A DNA stretch of 64,000 nt from Massilia phosphatilytica (lineage in GTDB: Bacteria; Pseudomonadota; Gammaproteobacteria; Burkholderiales; Burkholderiaceae_D), in assembly GCF_002968015.1 (NCBI RefSeq), contig NZ_PUIP01000009.1, positions 124,001 through 188,000 on the forward strand, written 5' to 3'. Shown one piece after another: positions 1 to 7,799 of this stretch; within the stretch, counting starts at the first letter, position 1; every line of letters starts with the position of its first letter. The notes beneath the pieces were generated by a model. That model was not told where the DNA came from, made no database searches, and saw only the letters and a program-made list of their open reading frames with translations. Made by a program: the position numbers and the translations under genes.

Positions 1-1
1 C

Positions 2-1003
2 AACACCCAGGTGTGGCGTTTCGAAGTGCTCGGCCCCGACCACGTCGCCGTGCATTTCCACGACACGCGCGAGGATACGGTGTATGACTTCCGCGGCCGC
101 CCGAGCCAGATATCGCACGGCACCCTGCTGGAAACGATGGCGATCGCCGCCACCGCCCACGGATTGCGCACCGAGATCACCCGGCGCCCGGACGACCAGG
201 ACCATCTCCCCGTGTTCGACGTGCGCTTCGTCCCCGACCCGGCAGTGAAGCCGAGCCCGCTTCTGGGCGCGATCCAGACCCGCAGCGTGCAACGCCGCGC
301 GATGAACACGCGCGCCCTCACGCCCGAGGAAAAACGCGCCCTCGAGGACAGCGTCGGCGCCGGCTACGAAGTGCGCTGGATCGAAGGCTTCGGCGGCAAG
401 CTGGCCGCGGCGCGCCTGATGTTTTCGAATGCCAAACTGCGCCTGACGATGCCGGAAGCCTACGAGGTACACCGCCGCATCATCCACTGGAACGCACGCC
501 ACAGCCCCGACCGCGTACCCGACCAGGCCCTGGGCGTCGATGCCGCCACGCTGCGCCTGATGAAATGGGCGATGGTCAGCTGGGGCCGTCTATCGACGAT
601 GAACCGCCTGATGGGCACCTGGGCGCCGCGCCTGCAGATGGACCTCGTACCGGGTCTGCGCTGCGCCGCCCACTTCGTCATCATGGCCAGGCAAGCGCCG
701 GAAACGGTCGAGGACCACGTCGCCGCCGGCCGCGCCGTGCAGCGTTTCTGGCTCACGCTGACCCACCTGGGCCTGGCGATGCAGCCAGAGATGACGCCCC
801 TGATCTTTTCCGCCTACGTGCAGCACGGCGAGTCGTTCTCGACCGTGGAGAAATTGCATGGTTCGGCGCGGCAATTGCAGCAACGCCTGCACAAGCTGAT
901 CGGCACCGGTAACGGCCATCCGGTCTTCATGGGCCGGCTCGGCGCGGGTCCGGCACCCCAGGCCCGTTCGCTGCGCAAGCCGCTCGCAGAACTGATGAAG
1001 TAA
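2..1003 (+). CDS. Nitroreductase-like protein, 5' end outside the window
   Basis: The reading frame is open to the left edge, and the first visible residues read NTQVWRFE. This matches the NTQPWRFE-type motif near the N-terminus of nitroreductase-fold flavoproteins, so the true start lies outside the window and the GTG at position 11 is internal. About 333 codons are visible. The family binds FMN and uses NAD(P)H to reduce nitro or related substrates; I cannot infer the substrate here. The rest of the protein is long for a simple nitroreductase, which suggests one of the larger fused or two-lobed members. A strong GC hairpin follows the stop codon, and the next gene starts 79 bases downstream. 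Confidence 0.6.
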   Translation, partial: NTQVWRFEVLGPDHVAVHFHDTREDTVYDFRGRPSQISHGTLLETMAIAATAHGLRTEITRRPDDQDHLPVFDVRFVPDPAVKPSPLLGAIQTRSVQRRAMNTRALTPEEKRALEDSVGAGYEVRWIEGFGGKLAAARLMFSNAKLRLTMPEAYEVHRRIIHWNARHSPDRVPDQALGVDAATLRLMKWAMVSWGRLSTMNRLMGTWAPRLQMDLVPGLRCAAHFVIMARQAPETVEDHVAAGRAVQRFWLTLTHLGLAMQPEMTPLIFSAYVQHGESFSTVEKLHGSARQLQQRLHKLIGTGNGHPVFMGRLGAGPAPQARSLRKPLAELMK

Positions 1004-1004
1004 A

Positions 1005-1033
1005 CCGGCGGCGCCGGCGGTCCGCGCCGCCGG
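1005..1033 (+). terminator. GC hairpin after the nitroreductase-like gene
   Basis: A perfect 10-bp stem (CCGGCGGCGC with GCGCCGCCGG) and a 9-base loop begins directly after the stop codon. No T-run follows, so this may be a mRNA-stabilising hairpin or a weak terminator rather than a classical intrinsic one. Confidence 0.35.
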
Positions 1034-1082
1034 CGTCGTCCGCCTGGCACGTTCCCGCAACCCTCTTTCGATCGATACCCCT

Positions 1083-2372
1083 ATGGAACGTATCAAAATC
1101 CTGTTCTTTGCGGAAGCCGTGACGCTCGCCCACGTCGGCCGTCCCATCGCGCTCGCGCAATCCCTCGATCCCACGCGCTTCGACGTGCATGTCGCCTGCG
1201 CGGATGGCTACGAATTCTGCTTCAACGGGACGCAGTTCACCCGCTGGACCATCCACAGCATTCCCAGTCAGCAATTTCTCGACGCACTCGCGGGCGGCAA
1301 GCCCGTGTACAACACGGCGACGCTCGCCAGCTACGTCGAGGACGACCTGCGCGTGCTCGACGCTGTCCGTCCCGACATCGTCGTCGGCGATTTTCGCCTG
1401 TCGCTATCGGTCAGTGCACGACTGCGCCGGATCCCGTACGTGTCGCTGATGAATGCCTACTGGAGCCCGTACGTCGTGCAGCATTACGCCGTGCCGCACA
1501 TCCCGCTGACGCGACTCCTGCCGATCCGCATCGCGAACGCGATCTTCCGCATGGCGCGTCCGGTCGCATTCGCCTCGCATTCCGTGCCGCTGAACCGCGT
1601 ACGCCGCCAGTACGGCCTGCCGTCACTGGGCACCGACTTGCGCAAGGTCTATACGGATGCCGACTACAGCATGTATGCCGACGTTCCTGACCTGTTCCCG
1701 CCGAAGAGCCTGCCTCAGCAGCATGCCTACATCGGCCCCATCATCTGGGCGCCGCCGCTGGCCAAGCCGGACTGGTGGGATAAATTGCCGGAAGATAAAC
1801 CGATCGTCTACGTGACGCTCGGCAGTTCCGGCCAGGGCAGGCTCCTGCCGCTGGTGCTGGAAGCGCTGGCGCCGCTGCCGGTGACCGTCATCGCGGCCAC
1901 GGCCGGCACGATCGACGTGGCCAGCGCGCCGGCGAACGCGTTCGTCGCGCCTTACCTGCCGGGCGACCTGGCGGCCCAGCGTGCCACTCTCGTCGTCTGC
2001 AACGGCGGCAGCCCGACCAGCCAGCAGGCGCTGGCCGCGGGCGTTCCGGTGCTGGGAATCGCCAGCAATCTCGATCAGTTCCTGAACATGAGTGGCGTCA
2101 TCAAGGCCGGTGCGGGCGCCCTGCTGCGCGCCGACCGTTTCCGCGCCAAGAAGCTGACGCGCCAGGTGCGGGCGATGCTTGACGATCCGGCGCTGGCGGC
2201 GGGAGCACGGCGCGTGGCCGACGCATTCGCAAACTATCCCGCAGCGCAACGCATGACGGCTTTCCTTGAGGGCGTGCAGGCATTTCACCGCTTTGCACCG
2301 ACCGCTTATGTGGACACGAACCCCGTTGCAAATACGGAACAAACCGGGGCGTTGTCAAATGCCATGGAGTAA
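1083..2372 (+). CDS. GT-B glycosyltransferase of the UDP-glycosyltransferase/MGT type
   Basis: This 429-residue protein begins MERIKILFFAEAVTLAHVGR, the usual N-terminal Rossmann strand and acceptor-side loop of family 1 glycosyltransferases. The C-terminal half has the nucleotide-sugar binding lobe, with VYVTLGSSGQG followed later by VVCNGGSPTSQQALAAGVPVLGI, the equivalent of the conserved donor-binding segment. It should transfer a sugar from a nucleotide donor to a small or lipid acceptor in the cytoplasm; donor and acceptor cannot be read from the sequence. There is no signal peptide. It may be co-transcribed with the upstream gene. It ends just before the regulatory region of the first PEP-CTERM gene. 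Confidence 0.75.
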   Translation: MERIKILFFAEAVTLAHVGRPIALAQSLDPTRFDVHVACADGYEFCFNGTQFTRWTIHSIPSQQFLDALAGGKPVYNTATLASYVEDDLRVLDAVRPDIVVGDFRLSLSVSARLRRIPYVSLMNAYWSPYVVQHYAVPHIPLTRLLPIRIANAIFRMARPVAFASHSVPLNRVRRQYGLPSLGTDLRKVYTDADYSMYADVPDLFPPKSLPQQHAYIGPIIWAPPLAKPDWWDKLPEDKPIVYVTLGSSGQGRLLPLVLEALAPLPVTVIAATAGTIDVASAPANAFVAPYLPGDLAAQRATLVVCNGGSPTSQQALAAGVPVLGIASNLDQFLNMSGVIKAGAGALLRADRFRAKKLTRQVRAMLDDPALAAGARRVADAFANYPAAQRMTAFLEGVQAFHRFAPTAYVDTNPVANTEQTGALSNAME

Positions 2373-2373
2373 C

Positions 2374-2390
2374 TGTCGGAATTTCTTACA
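2374..2390 (+). promoter_or_regulatory. Candidate enhancer (PrsR-type) site 1
   Basis: The 17-mer TGTCGGAATTTCTTACA has TGT and ACA at its ends, like a dyad for an NtrC-family activator. Its core recurs before the second PEP-CTERM gene and before the minus-strand HPr-rel-A cassette. Its centre lies 84 bp upstream of the TGGCAC box of the sigma-54 promoter. Binding by PrsR is inferred. Confidence 0.5.
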
Positions 2391-2465
2391 CCAAACATTT
2401 CCCCACATCGGGTAGTTTATTGCTTTTTTTCATAAGTCGTTGATTTCAAACAGCAGAACGAAACC

Positions 2466-2481
2466 TGGCACGCTATTTGCA
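2466..2481 (+). promoter_or_regulatory. Sigma-54 (-24/-12) promoter of PEP-CTERM gene 1
   Basis: TGGCACG-N4-TTTGCA-type sequence (TGGCACGCTATTTGCA) matches the RpoN consensus TGGCACG-N4-TTGCA, including the invariant GG and GC with correct spacing. It lies about 78 bases before the ATG. The sigma-54 activator PrsR is encoded in the same window. Confidence 0.85.
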
Positions 2482-2558
2482 TTATGTTCGGTATGAGCCG
2501 CCTGAAGAACACGCGGTTTAACCGAACAAACCCAAGAAGCATCCACTTTGGAGCCTAC

Positions 2559-3461
2559 ATGAAGAATTCGTTCCGCAAATTGATCCCGGTCGCAGCTGCT
2601 CTCGGTCTGGTCTTCGCCGCATCGTCGGCACAAGCATTCACCCTGAAAAACGGTGCTGGTGTTACCTATGTCACCAACGCGACCAGCCTGGACTGGAACT
2701 CGACCGGCAGTGGCGTCGCCAAAAACGTTGCAAGCGGTGTGGCACTGACTGAAGGCAAAACGTTTGACTTCCTGTATCAGGCAAACCTGTCGTCCGTCGC
2801 TGGCAAGACCACCAGCACCTACCGTGCCAATCTGGACTCCACGGCAGACGGCGCACCGAACGATGATGGCGCTTTCGAATTCACGATCGTGGCAAAGCTG
2901 AGCGAATACGTGAAAACGTCGTCCGTCGATCTGGTGAACGGTACGGTGAGCGCGACCTTCGGCCTGCAGAACATCGCCGGCGCGAACAAAGTGGCAATCT
3001 ATTACGACACCAAAGCAAACGCCTTCACCAGCGCCGGCACCGGCTTCGACGACGGCGTCATGGTCGCCCTGCTGACGGTCGATCCGAACGTCACGCTGTC
3101 GACGTTCACCACGACCATCGCTACCGGCAACGGCCTGGGGTCGACCAAGATGACGGCTACCGTCTCCGAAGCGGGCGATTTCATCAATCAGAACTACCTG
3201 GCCGGCCTGACGAAGCTGAGCTTCACCTACGACTCGAACCTGAACCTGCCGGCAGGCGACTCGCTGACCAATACGTTCCACGGCGGTGCTGGTGGCGACA
3301 CGACGCTGTTCCCGACCTACAACGTGAAGGCCGGTGACCTGGTGTTCAAGGTCGACGGTGCAACGTCCGTCAATGTCCCGGAACCGACCAGCATCATGCT
3401 GCTGGGCATGGGCATGCTGGGCCTGGTCGGCGCCAAGCGCCGCCGCGCTCCGAAAGCCTGA
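2559..3461 (+). CDS. PEP-CTERM sorting-domain protein 1
   Basis: This 300-residue exported protein is a predicted exosortase A substrate. It has an N-terminal signal peptide (MKNSFRKLIPVAAALGLVF, with AQA before the mature end) and a C-terminal tripartite sorting signal: VPEP at about residue 272, a hydrophobic Leu/Gly/Met stretch, and the basic tail AKRRRAPKA. The body is rich in Asn, Thr, Ser, Gly and Ala and lacks cysteine, which is typical of secreted or surface PEP-CTERM proteins. No enzymatic motif is visible. A longer in-frame start exists 75 bases upstream, but the ATG chosen has a GGAG ribosome site and begins the signal peptide. It is a close tandem paralogue of the next gene and has its own sigma-54 promoter and terminator. 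Family name within PEP-CTERM proteins is uncertain. Confidence 0.9.
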   Translation: MKNSFRKLIPVAAALGLVFAASSAQAFTLKNGAGVTYVTNATSLDWNSTGSGVAKNVASGVALTEGKTFDFLYQANLSSVAGKTTSTYRANLDSTADGAPNDDGAFEFTIVAKLSEYVKTSSVDLVNGTVSATFGLQNIAGANKVAIYYDTKANAFTSAGTGFDDGVMVALLTVDPNVTLSTFTTTIATGNGLGSTKMTATVSEAGDFINQNYLAGLTKLSFTYDSNLNLPAGDSLTNTFHGGAGGDTTLFPTYNVKAGDLVFKVDGATSVNVPEPTSIMLLGMGMLGLVGAKRRRAPKA

Positions 3462-3487
3462 TTCGCATAACGCGTCCGGCACCAAGC

Positions 3488-3516
3488 AAAACCGCGGCCT
3501 CGGCCGCGGTTTTTTT
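3488..3516 (+). terminator. Intrinsic terminator of PEP-CTERM gene 1
   Basis: ACCGCGGCC pairs with GGCCGCGGT and is followed by seven T residues. The same hairpin sequence recurs after the paralogue. Confidence 0.9.
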
Positions 3517-3609
3517 ATTGGGCAATCGGATTGCCTCAGGATACGCATGATTCCCGCAGCGCATTCTTTCTTAAAATCATCTAAAACGTTTACGCCAGGA
3601 CACATAAAA

Positions 3610-3626
3610 AATCGGAATTTTTTACA
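3610..3626 (+). promoter_or_regulatory. Candidate enhancer (PrsR-type) site 2
   Basis: AATCGGAATTTTTTACA matches site 1 at 14 of 17 positions. Its centre is 72 bp upstream of the TGGCAC box, one helical turn closer than at site 1. Surrounding sequence of the two promoters is much less alike, which favours selection on this element. Confidence 0.5.
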
Positions 3627-3689
3627 CTTACCCTCTGGCGAGCCTCAATTTTTGCGTTAAGCTTTTGATTTATAAGAGGAATAAAGAAC

Positions 3690-3705
3690 TGGCACGCCGT
3701 TTGCA
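3690..3705 (+). promoter_or_regulatory. Sigma-54 promoter of PEP-CTERM gene 2
   Basis: TGGCACGCCGTTTGCA is a near-perfect -24/-12 element, identical to that of the first paralogue except in the variable spacer. It sits 73 bases before the ATG. Confidence 0.85.
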
Positions 3706-3777
3706 TTAAGTGGGAACAAGCCCGCAGAACGCGGAGCTTATACCGAACAACTTAATAAGCATCCACTTGGAGCCAAC

Positions 3778-4674
3778 ATGAAGAATTCGTTCCGCAAATT
3801 GATCCCGGCAGCAGCAGCGCTCGGCCTGGTCTTCGCTGCATCGTCGGCACAAGCATTTACTCTGCAAGACGGTAGCGGTGGTGTCTATGCTACCGGCGTA
3901 ACCAGCCTGGACTGGAACTCGACAGGTAGCGGCGTCGCCAAGGGGATCCCGAGCGCTGCGCAACTGACCGAAGGCAAGCAATTTGACTTCCTGTACCAGG
4001 CGAACCTGTCCGCCGTCAACGGCGCTACCACCGGCAACTTCCGCGCCAACCTGGACTCCACGGCAGACGGCAGCCCGAACGACGCATCGGCTTTCGAATT
4101 CACGATCGTGGCAAAACTGAGCGAATTCGTGAAAACGTCCAGCGCATCGGGCACCACGCTGAACGCGAGCTTCGGCCTGAACAACACCCCGGGCGCGAAT
4201 AAAGTTGCGATTTACTACGACACCCAAGCCAATGCCTTCACCAGCACCGGCACCGGTTTCGATGATGGCATCCTGGTTGCCCTGCTGACCGTCGATCCGA
4301 ACGTCACGCTGTCGACGTTCACCACCGACAGCGCCACCGGCGTCGGCATCGGTTCGACCAAGCTGTCCGCTTCGATCCTCGAGGCAGGCGACTTCGTCAA
4401 CCAGGACTACCTGGCCGGCCTGACCAGCGTGACCTTCAAGTACGACTCGAACCTGAACCTGCCGGCCGGCGACTCGCTGACCAACGGTTTCCACAAAGGT
4501 GGCAGCGCACTGTTCCCGGACTACAATGTGACGCCGAGCGACCTGGTGTTCAAGGTCGACGGCGCCTTCTCGGTCGAGAACGGCCGCGTGCCGGAACCGG
4601 GCAGCATCATGCTGCTGGGTATGGGCATGCTGGGCCTGGTTGGCGCCAAGCGCCGCCGCGCTCCGAAGGCCTGA
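3778..4674 (+). CDS. PEP-CTERM sorting-domain protein 2
   Basis: This 298-residue protein is the tandem paralogue of the preceding gene. The signal peptide is almost identical (MKNSFRKLIPAAAALGLVF), and the C-terminus repeats the sorting signal with VPEPGS, the same hydrophobic segment and the same AKRRRAPKA tail. Central blocks such as SLDWNSTGSGVAK and VALLTVDPNVTLSTFTT are shared. The two differ mostly in short loops (for example VDLVNG against SASGTT). It is a predicted secreted exosortase A substrate of unknown biochemical role; surface or floc-associated functions are known for some PEP-CTERM proteins. The ATG has a TTGGAG ribosome site, and the gene has its own sigma-54 promoter and terminator. 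Confidence 0.9.
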   Translation: MKNSFRKLIPAAAALGLVFAASSAQAFTLQDGSGGVYATGVTSLDWNSTGSGVAKGIPSAAQLTEGKQFDFLYQANLSAVNGATTGNFRANLDSTADGSPNDASAFEFTIVAKLSEFVKTSSASGTTLNASFGLNNTPGANKVAIYYDTQANAFTSTGTGFDDGILVALLTVDPNVTLSTFTTDSATGVGIGSTKLSASILEAGDFVNQDYLAGLTSVTFKYDSNLNLPAGDSLTNGFHKGGSALFPDYNVTPSDLVFKVDGAFSVENGRVPEPGSIMLLGMGMLGLVGAKRRRAPKA

Positions 4675-4698
4675 TTCGGATCGCGCTCAGCGCCATGC

Positions 4699-4727
4699 AA
4701 AACCGCGGCCTCGGCCGCGGTTTTTTT
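4699..4727 (+). terminator. Intrinsic terminator of PEP-CTERM gene 2
   Basis: Same CCGCGGCC-TCG-GGCCGCGG stem as after the first paralogue, followed by seven T residues. It separates the plus-strand pair from the convergent minus-strand cassette that ends 14 bases further on. Confidence 0.9.
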
Positions 4728-4740
4728 ATGCCTCGAACGG

Positions 4741-5823
4741 TCAAGCCGTCTGGGTGTCGTTCTTCTCGCTGATGAACGCTTTATGAAACAGATGCCGGGC
4801 CAGCAGCAGCGGCGGCATACGCAGCCAGTTCCCGCGCACGTACAACGCAAAACGCGTCACGTCGCTGAAGGCGTTGGCGCAGCTCGCATGCGCCGGCAGC
4901 AGCGCGCGCCCGAACAACCGGTCCATCAGCCACAGCAGCGCCGGGTTCGGCCCTTCCGGTGCCACGGCCGCCTGCACCGCCGGCGGGACGGCTGTGCCGA
5001 GCAGGCGCGGACAATAGCGGAGCGCATAGAACAGCGGACGCCCAAGCTCGAGCTCGCGTGCCCGCGCCGGCAACGTCTCCCAGAACCCGGGCGCAGCGCC
5101 GAATTCCGTCAGCAGCCGGTGCAGGTCGACGAGGTCGCGCAAGCCCTTGTCGAACTCGCCGTCGAAGAACAGGTGCACGGCGCTGTGCAGCACCATGTCG
5201 ACCGGCGCCAATGTGGCCACGCCCTGCTCACCCACGATCGGACGGGCGCCGGCGCGCAGCTTGTCCGGATCCGGGCGCACGGGTGCCGTTTCCGGCAGGA
5301 TCGCGTGGTGCACGTCGATCGAATTGCCGCGCCGGGCGTGCTGCATCGGCGGCAGCTCGTGCATCCATTGGCGGTAGTAGCGTTGGTCGTAGGCGTCGTG
5401 GTGGGTGCTGATCCAGCCATGCATCATGAGTGCCGCCTCGACCTCGGGCAGGCGTGCCTTCGGCACGAGGATGTCGATGTCGGAAAACAGGCGGCCGCGG
5501 CCGGCATCCAGGCCGGTCATCGCATATGCGGCACCCTTGAGCAGGATCAGCGGCAAGCCCAGTCCGTCCAGCGCCCGGCCGATCTGGCGGACTTCGTAGC
5601 GGGCTGCCTGGGCGTGTCCGGCGGCGCCCACGCGCGTCCACTCCAGGTGCGCGCGCGGCGCGGCGGGAACGGCGTCCAGCAGGCCGGCATCTTCCAGCAG
5701 CACGAGCAGGTACGCGTCGAGGTTGGCAGCATCGGCCTGGCGCAGCAACAGGTCCCAACCGGCGTCGTCCAGGCCTTGCACGCCGCCCGGATCCCGCAAC
5801 GCCCGTATGAGCAGCGGCATCAT
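4741..5823 (-). CDS. Nucleotidyltransferase-like protein of the HPr-rel-A cassette
   Basis: This 360-residue protein carries the nucleotidyltransferase signature LILLKGAAY followed about 25 residues later by LFSDIDILV, whose DxD pair would bind metal and nucleotide. It resembles the PF14907-type nucleotidyltransferases. Proteins of this type also occur beside HprK-like kinases in some ribosomal-peptide (lasso peptide) clusters. It is the last gene of the four-gene minus-strand cassette, and its ATG overlaps the kinase stop codon (ATGA), which indicates translational coupling. It probably transfers a nucleotide or phosphate-containing group to a protein, peptide or small acceptor, but the substrate is unknown. 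There is no signal peptide, so it should act in the cytoplasm. Confidence 0.7.
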   Translation of the reverse strand: MMPLLIRALRDPGGVQGLDDAGWDLLLRQADAANLDAYLLVLLEDAGLLDAVPAAPRAHLEWTRVGAAGHAQAARYEVRQIGRALDGLGLPLILLKGAAYAMTGLDAGRGRLFSDIDILVPKARLPEVEAALMMHGWISTHHDAYDQRYYRQWMHELPPMQHARRGNSIDVHHAILPETAPVRPDPDKLRAGARPIVGEQGVATLAPVDMVLHSAVHLFFDGEFDKGLRDLVDLHRLLTEFGAAPGFWETLPARARELELGRPLFYALRYCPRLLGTAVPPAVQAAVAPEGPNPALLWLMDRLFGRALLPAHASCANAFSDVTRFALYVRGNWLRMPPLLLARHLFHKAFISEKNDTQTA

Positions 5824-6737
5824 GCACCCTCCAGCGCCATGCGTTCGAACAGCGCCATCGCCTCGGGCAGGCTGCTGTAGCGGAACGTGTAGGCATCGCT
5901 GGCATCGATCAGCCGGCCGAGGGCAGTAAAGCCGCGCGCGCCCAGCACCTGGTAATTGAAGCAGTTGTCGGCGACCTGCATGAAAGCGCGCGCTTTCGGC
6001 AACGGATCCAGTTCGATCGCGGCGCCGGCCTCCCAGCGCGGGAACACGATGCAGGCCGGACGCGCGGGTTCACAGGCGCGGGCAATGCTCTCGGCCGGCG
6101 CCCTCAGGTGGGCGATCGTCCCCTTGGTCGTTTCTTCCACGGGGCGGCTCAGCACGGCGTCCGGACGGAACGCGCGGATGATGTCGATCGACGTATTCTT
6201 GAGGCTGACCGGGCGCGGCAGTGGCACGAGGACGCCGTCGTCGAGGTGCACGAGGGTCATCTCGTCCGACAGCAAACGCCAGCCGTGCCCCAGCAGGGCG
6301 GCCGTCAGCGTGCTCTTGCCGGAGCCGGGCGGTGCCGGCAGGATGATGGCGCGGCCATGTTTTTCCAGCACGGCCGCGTGGATGATCAGGTAGCCGTGGG
6401 CGCGGTGCGAGACGCACCAGTTCATGGTCCATTCCAGCATCGGATACGCCTGCCCCAGCGGCAAAGGCTGGAACGGTGTGGTGCTGTCGTAGGCGAAATG
6501 CACCTGCGACCGGTACCAGCGGCGCAGGCCGCCCGAGCGCCGCAGTTCGAGGTGGAAGTCGACGAAGCCGCCCACCGGCTCGACGGGATAATCCGCATAC
6601 ATCAGCGCGACGCCGTCGATCAACGGCGCCACGTCGCTACGGATGCGGTTGGTAAAGGGACCCGTGCGCAACACGAGGCCGTCACCGGACAGGCGCGCCG
6701 CGAGGTCGGCGCGCGACAGCGAACCGACCGTCAGCAT
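5820..6737 (-). CDS. HprK-related kinase A
   Basis: This 305-residue protein has the Walker A motif PAPPGSGKSTLT near residues 136-146 and the following LLSDEMTLVHLDD segment, as in HPr kinase/phosphorylase-like proteins. The N-terminal 130 residues are family-specific. It fits the HprK-related kinase A family defined by co-occurrence with a PqqD-like partner. The ordinary HprK substrate (HPr of the phosphotransferase system) is not encoded nearby. A dedicated protein or peptide substrate is therefore more likely, and the 206-residue product of the first gene in this cassette is the best candidate. The gene overlaps its upstream neighbour by 7 bases and its downstream neighbour by 4. Confidence 0.8.
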   Translation of the reverse strand: MLTVGSLSRADLAARLSGDGLVLRTGPFTNRIRSDVAPLIDGVALMYADYPVEPVGGFVDFHLELRRSGGLRRWYRSQVHFAYDSTTPFQPLPLGQAYPMLEWTMNWCVSHRAHGYLIIHAAVLEKHGRAIILPAPPGSGKSTLTAALLGHGWRLLSDEMTLVHLDDGVLVPLPRPVSLKNTSIDIIRAFRPDAVLSRPVEETTKGTIAHLRAPAESIARACEPARPACIVFPRWEAGAAIELDPLPKARAFMQVADNCFNYQVLGARGFTALGRLIDASDAYTFRYSSLPEAMALFERMALEGA

Positions 6738-6997
6738 GGTTCGATCAGGTCCAGCCTGGCCAGCGCGGCCAGCATCTCGTCGATCAGGGAAACGAGGTTG
6801 TCGTCGCCGGCATCGAAGCAGTCGGCCAGGCGGCCGGCCAGCGCGGCCGCATCGGCAGGCGCGTCACGGAGGGCGAACAACAGGTCGAGTGCGGCGCCGT
6901 CCAGCAAATGGGTACTGCCCGACAAGTCGTTATACAGCACGGCTTCCCCATCCCATTCCCGGCAGGCCAGCGCCTGGCCAGGCGTCAGACGCCACAT
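6731..6997 (-). CDS. PqqD-family chaperone of the HPr-rel-A system
   Basis: This is an 88-residue PqqD-like protein. The pattern WDGEAVLYNDLSGSTHLLDG followed by a helical region ending LARLDLIEP is the winged-helix peptide-binding fold known as the RiPP recognition element. PqqD proteins normally hold a leader peptide for a modifying enzyme. Here the partner encoded immediately downstream is an HprK-like kinase rather than a radical-SAM enzyme. The gene lies 18 bases after the 206-aa gene and overlaps the kinase gene. I infer that it presents a substrate to the kinase or nucleotidyltransferase. Confidence 0.75.
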   Translation of the reverse strand: MWRLTPGQALACREWDGEAVLYNDLSGSTHLLDGAALDLLFALRDAPADAAALAGRLADCFDAGDDNLVSLIDEMLAALARLDLIEPC

Positions 6998-7015
6998 GCG
7001 TTTCGCCGCCTCGTG

Positions 7016-7636
7016 TCAGTCGTGGATCGAGGCGAGGTAGTTGGCGAGCTGGGCATTGTCCCAGTACACCCCGGCGGTCGGGCTGTAGTGGCCCGTCGTC
7101 TGCAGTTCGCTCCACATGGTCTGCAGGTCGGTGAGTTCGAGGAAGCCGACGAGTTTCTGCTGGACGTTCAGGTAGGCCGCCACCAGGTGCATGCCGATGT
7201 TGTTCGAGTCGAACGGTTGCGGGTTCAGCATGTCGTCCAGCGTGGCGCAAAAGTACGACCCCGGATTGTAATAACTGCCGTTGTCGTACGAGCCAGCGCG
7301 CACCGGGCAGGTCGTGCCGGGGCTGACCGCGTAAAAGACATCGGTGAATTTGAGGTCGCGCGACACCGGCCAGGCGTGCTGGGGCTGCTTCCAGTACCCC
7401 GGCGACAGGCCGCTGCAAGCCGGCGCCTTCGGCCCGTAATGGCTCGTGGACAGGCCATTCGACAGCGAGCCCGAAGGCGATCTGCAGACCATGGACGCCA
7501 TCGCCGATTTGCTTTCCAGCGTCGCGAGTACCCCCGCACCCATGCCGGCTTTGGCCAGGCGACGGCGAGCCGCGCCTCGTTTGGTCAAGGACGGCGCCGT
7601 TTCGATCTTGTCGTTATCTTGATGTTCGGTAGCCAC
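7016..7636 (-). CDS. Protein of unknown function heading the HPr-rel-A cassette
   Basis: This is a 206-residue protein I cannot assign. The N-terminus is strongly basic (KRGAARRRLAKAG), followed by a weakly hydrophobic Gly/Ala segment ending ESKSAMA, loosely like a twin-arginine export or leader region but without a clear hydrophobic core. It has four cysteines and the segment CSGLSPGYWKQPQ, a SPGYWK motif seen in extracellular proteins. The C-terminus is YLASIHD. The start is a GTG preceded by GGGGAA. It is first in the operon, with a sigma-54-like promoter and enhancer-like element upstream, and is the likely substrate of the kinase/nucleotidyltransferase encoded behind it (inference from position only). 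Confidence 0.6.
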   Translation of the reverse strand: MATEHQDNDKIETAPSLTKRGAARRRLAKAGMGAGVLATLESKSAMASMVCRSPSGSLSNGLSTSHYGPKAPACSGLSPGYWKQPQHAWPVSRDLKFTDVFYAVSPGTTCPVRAGSYDNGSYYNPGSYFCATLDDMLNPQPFDSNNIGMHLVAAYLNVQQKLVGFLELTDLQTMWSELQTTGHYSPTAGVYWDNAQLANYLASIHD

Positions 7637-7687
7637 GTGCGTTCCCCAAAATGTTGTCGCTCACTGAGGGCGACCAGTACCTGAGTA

Positions 7688-7703
7688 AGCAAATTTTACG
7701 CCA
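7688..7703 (-). promoter_or_regulatory. Sigma-54-like promoter of the HPr-rel-A cassette
   Basis: On the minus strand TGGCGTAAAATTTGCT keeps the invariant GG and GC and the consensus TTGCT, with correct -24/-12 spacing; three positions of the -24 box deviate. It lies about 50 bases before the GTG start of the 206-aa gene. A copy of the enhancer-like element is centred 105 bp further upstream. Confidence 0.6.
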
Positions 7704-7799
7704 GCGTGCTGCCTGGAAGAAAAACTTACATTAAATCAGGTGCTTATTTTGGCGCCGTACAACCCAGCAACTACTATTGTATGTTGGAACGCCGGGTGG

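Larger units (their letters stand above)
2374..4727 (+). repeat. Tandem duplication of a complete PEP-CTERM transcription unit
   Basis: Two successive units of about 1.1 kb each contain, in the same order, the upstream dyad element, sigma-54 promoter, TCCACTTGGAGCC-like leader, signal-peptide gene and GC-rich terminator. Each copy therefore has its own control elements rather than sharing an operon. Confidence 0.8.

Noticed and set aside
1046..1060. Sigma-54-like TGGCACGTTCCCGCA before the GT-B glycosyltransferase gene
   Set aside because: The GC of the -12 box is one base too close to the -24 box, and the TT is missing.
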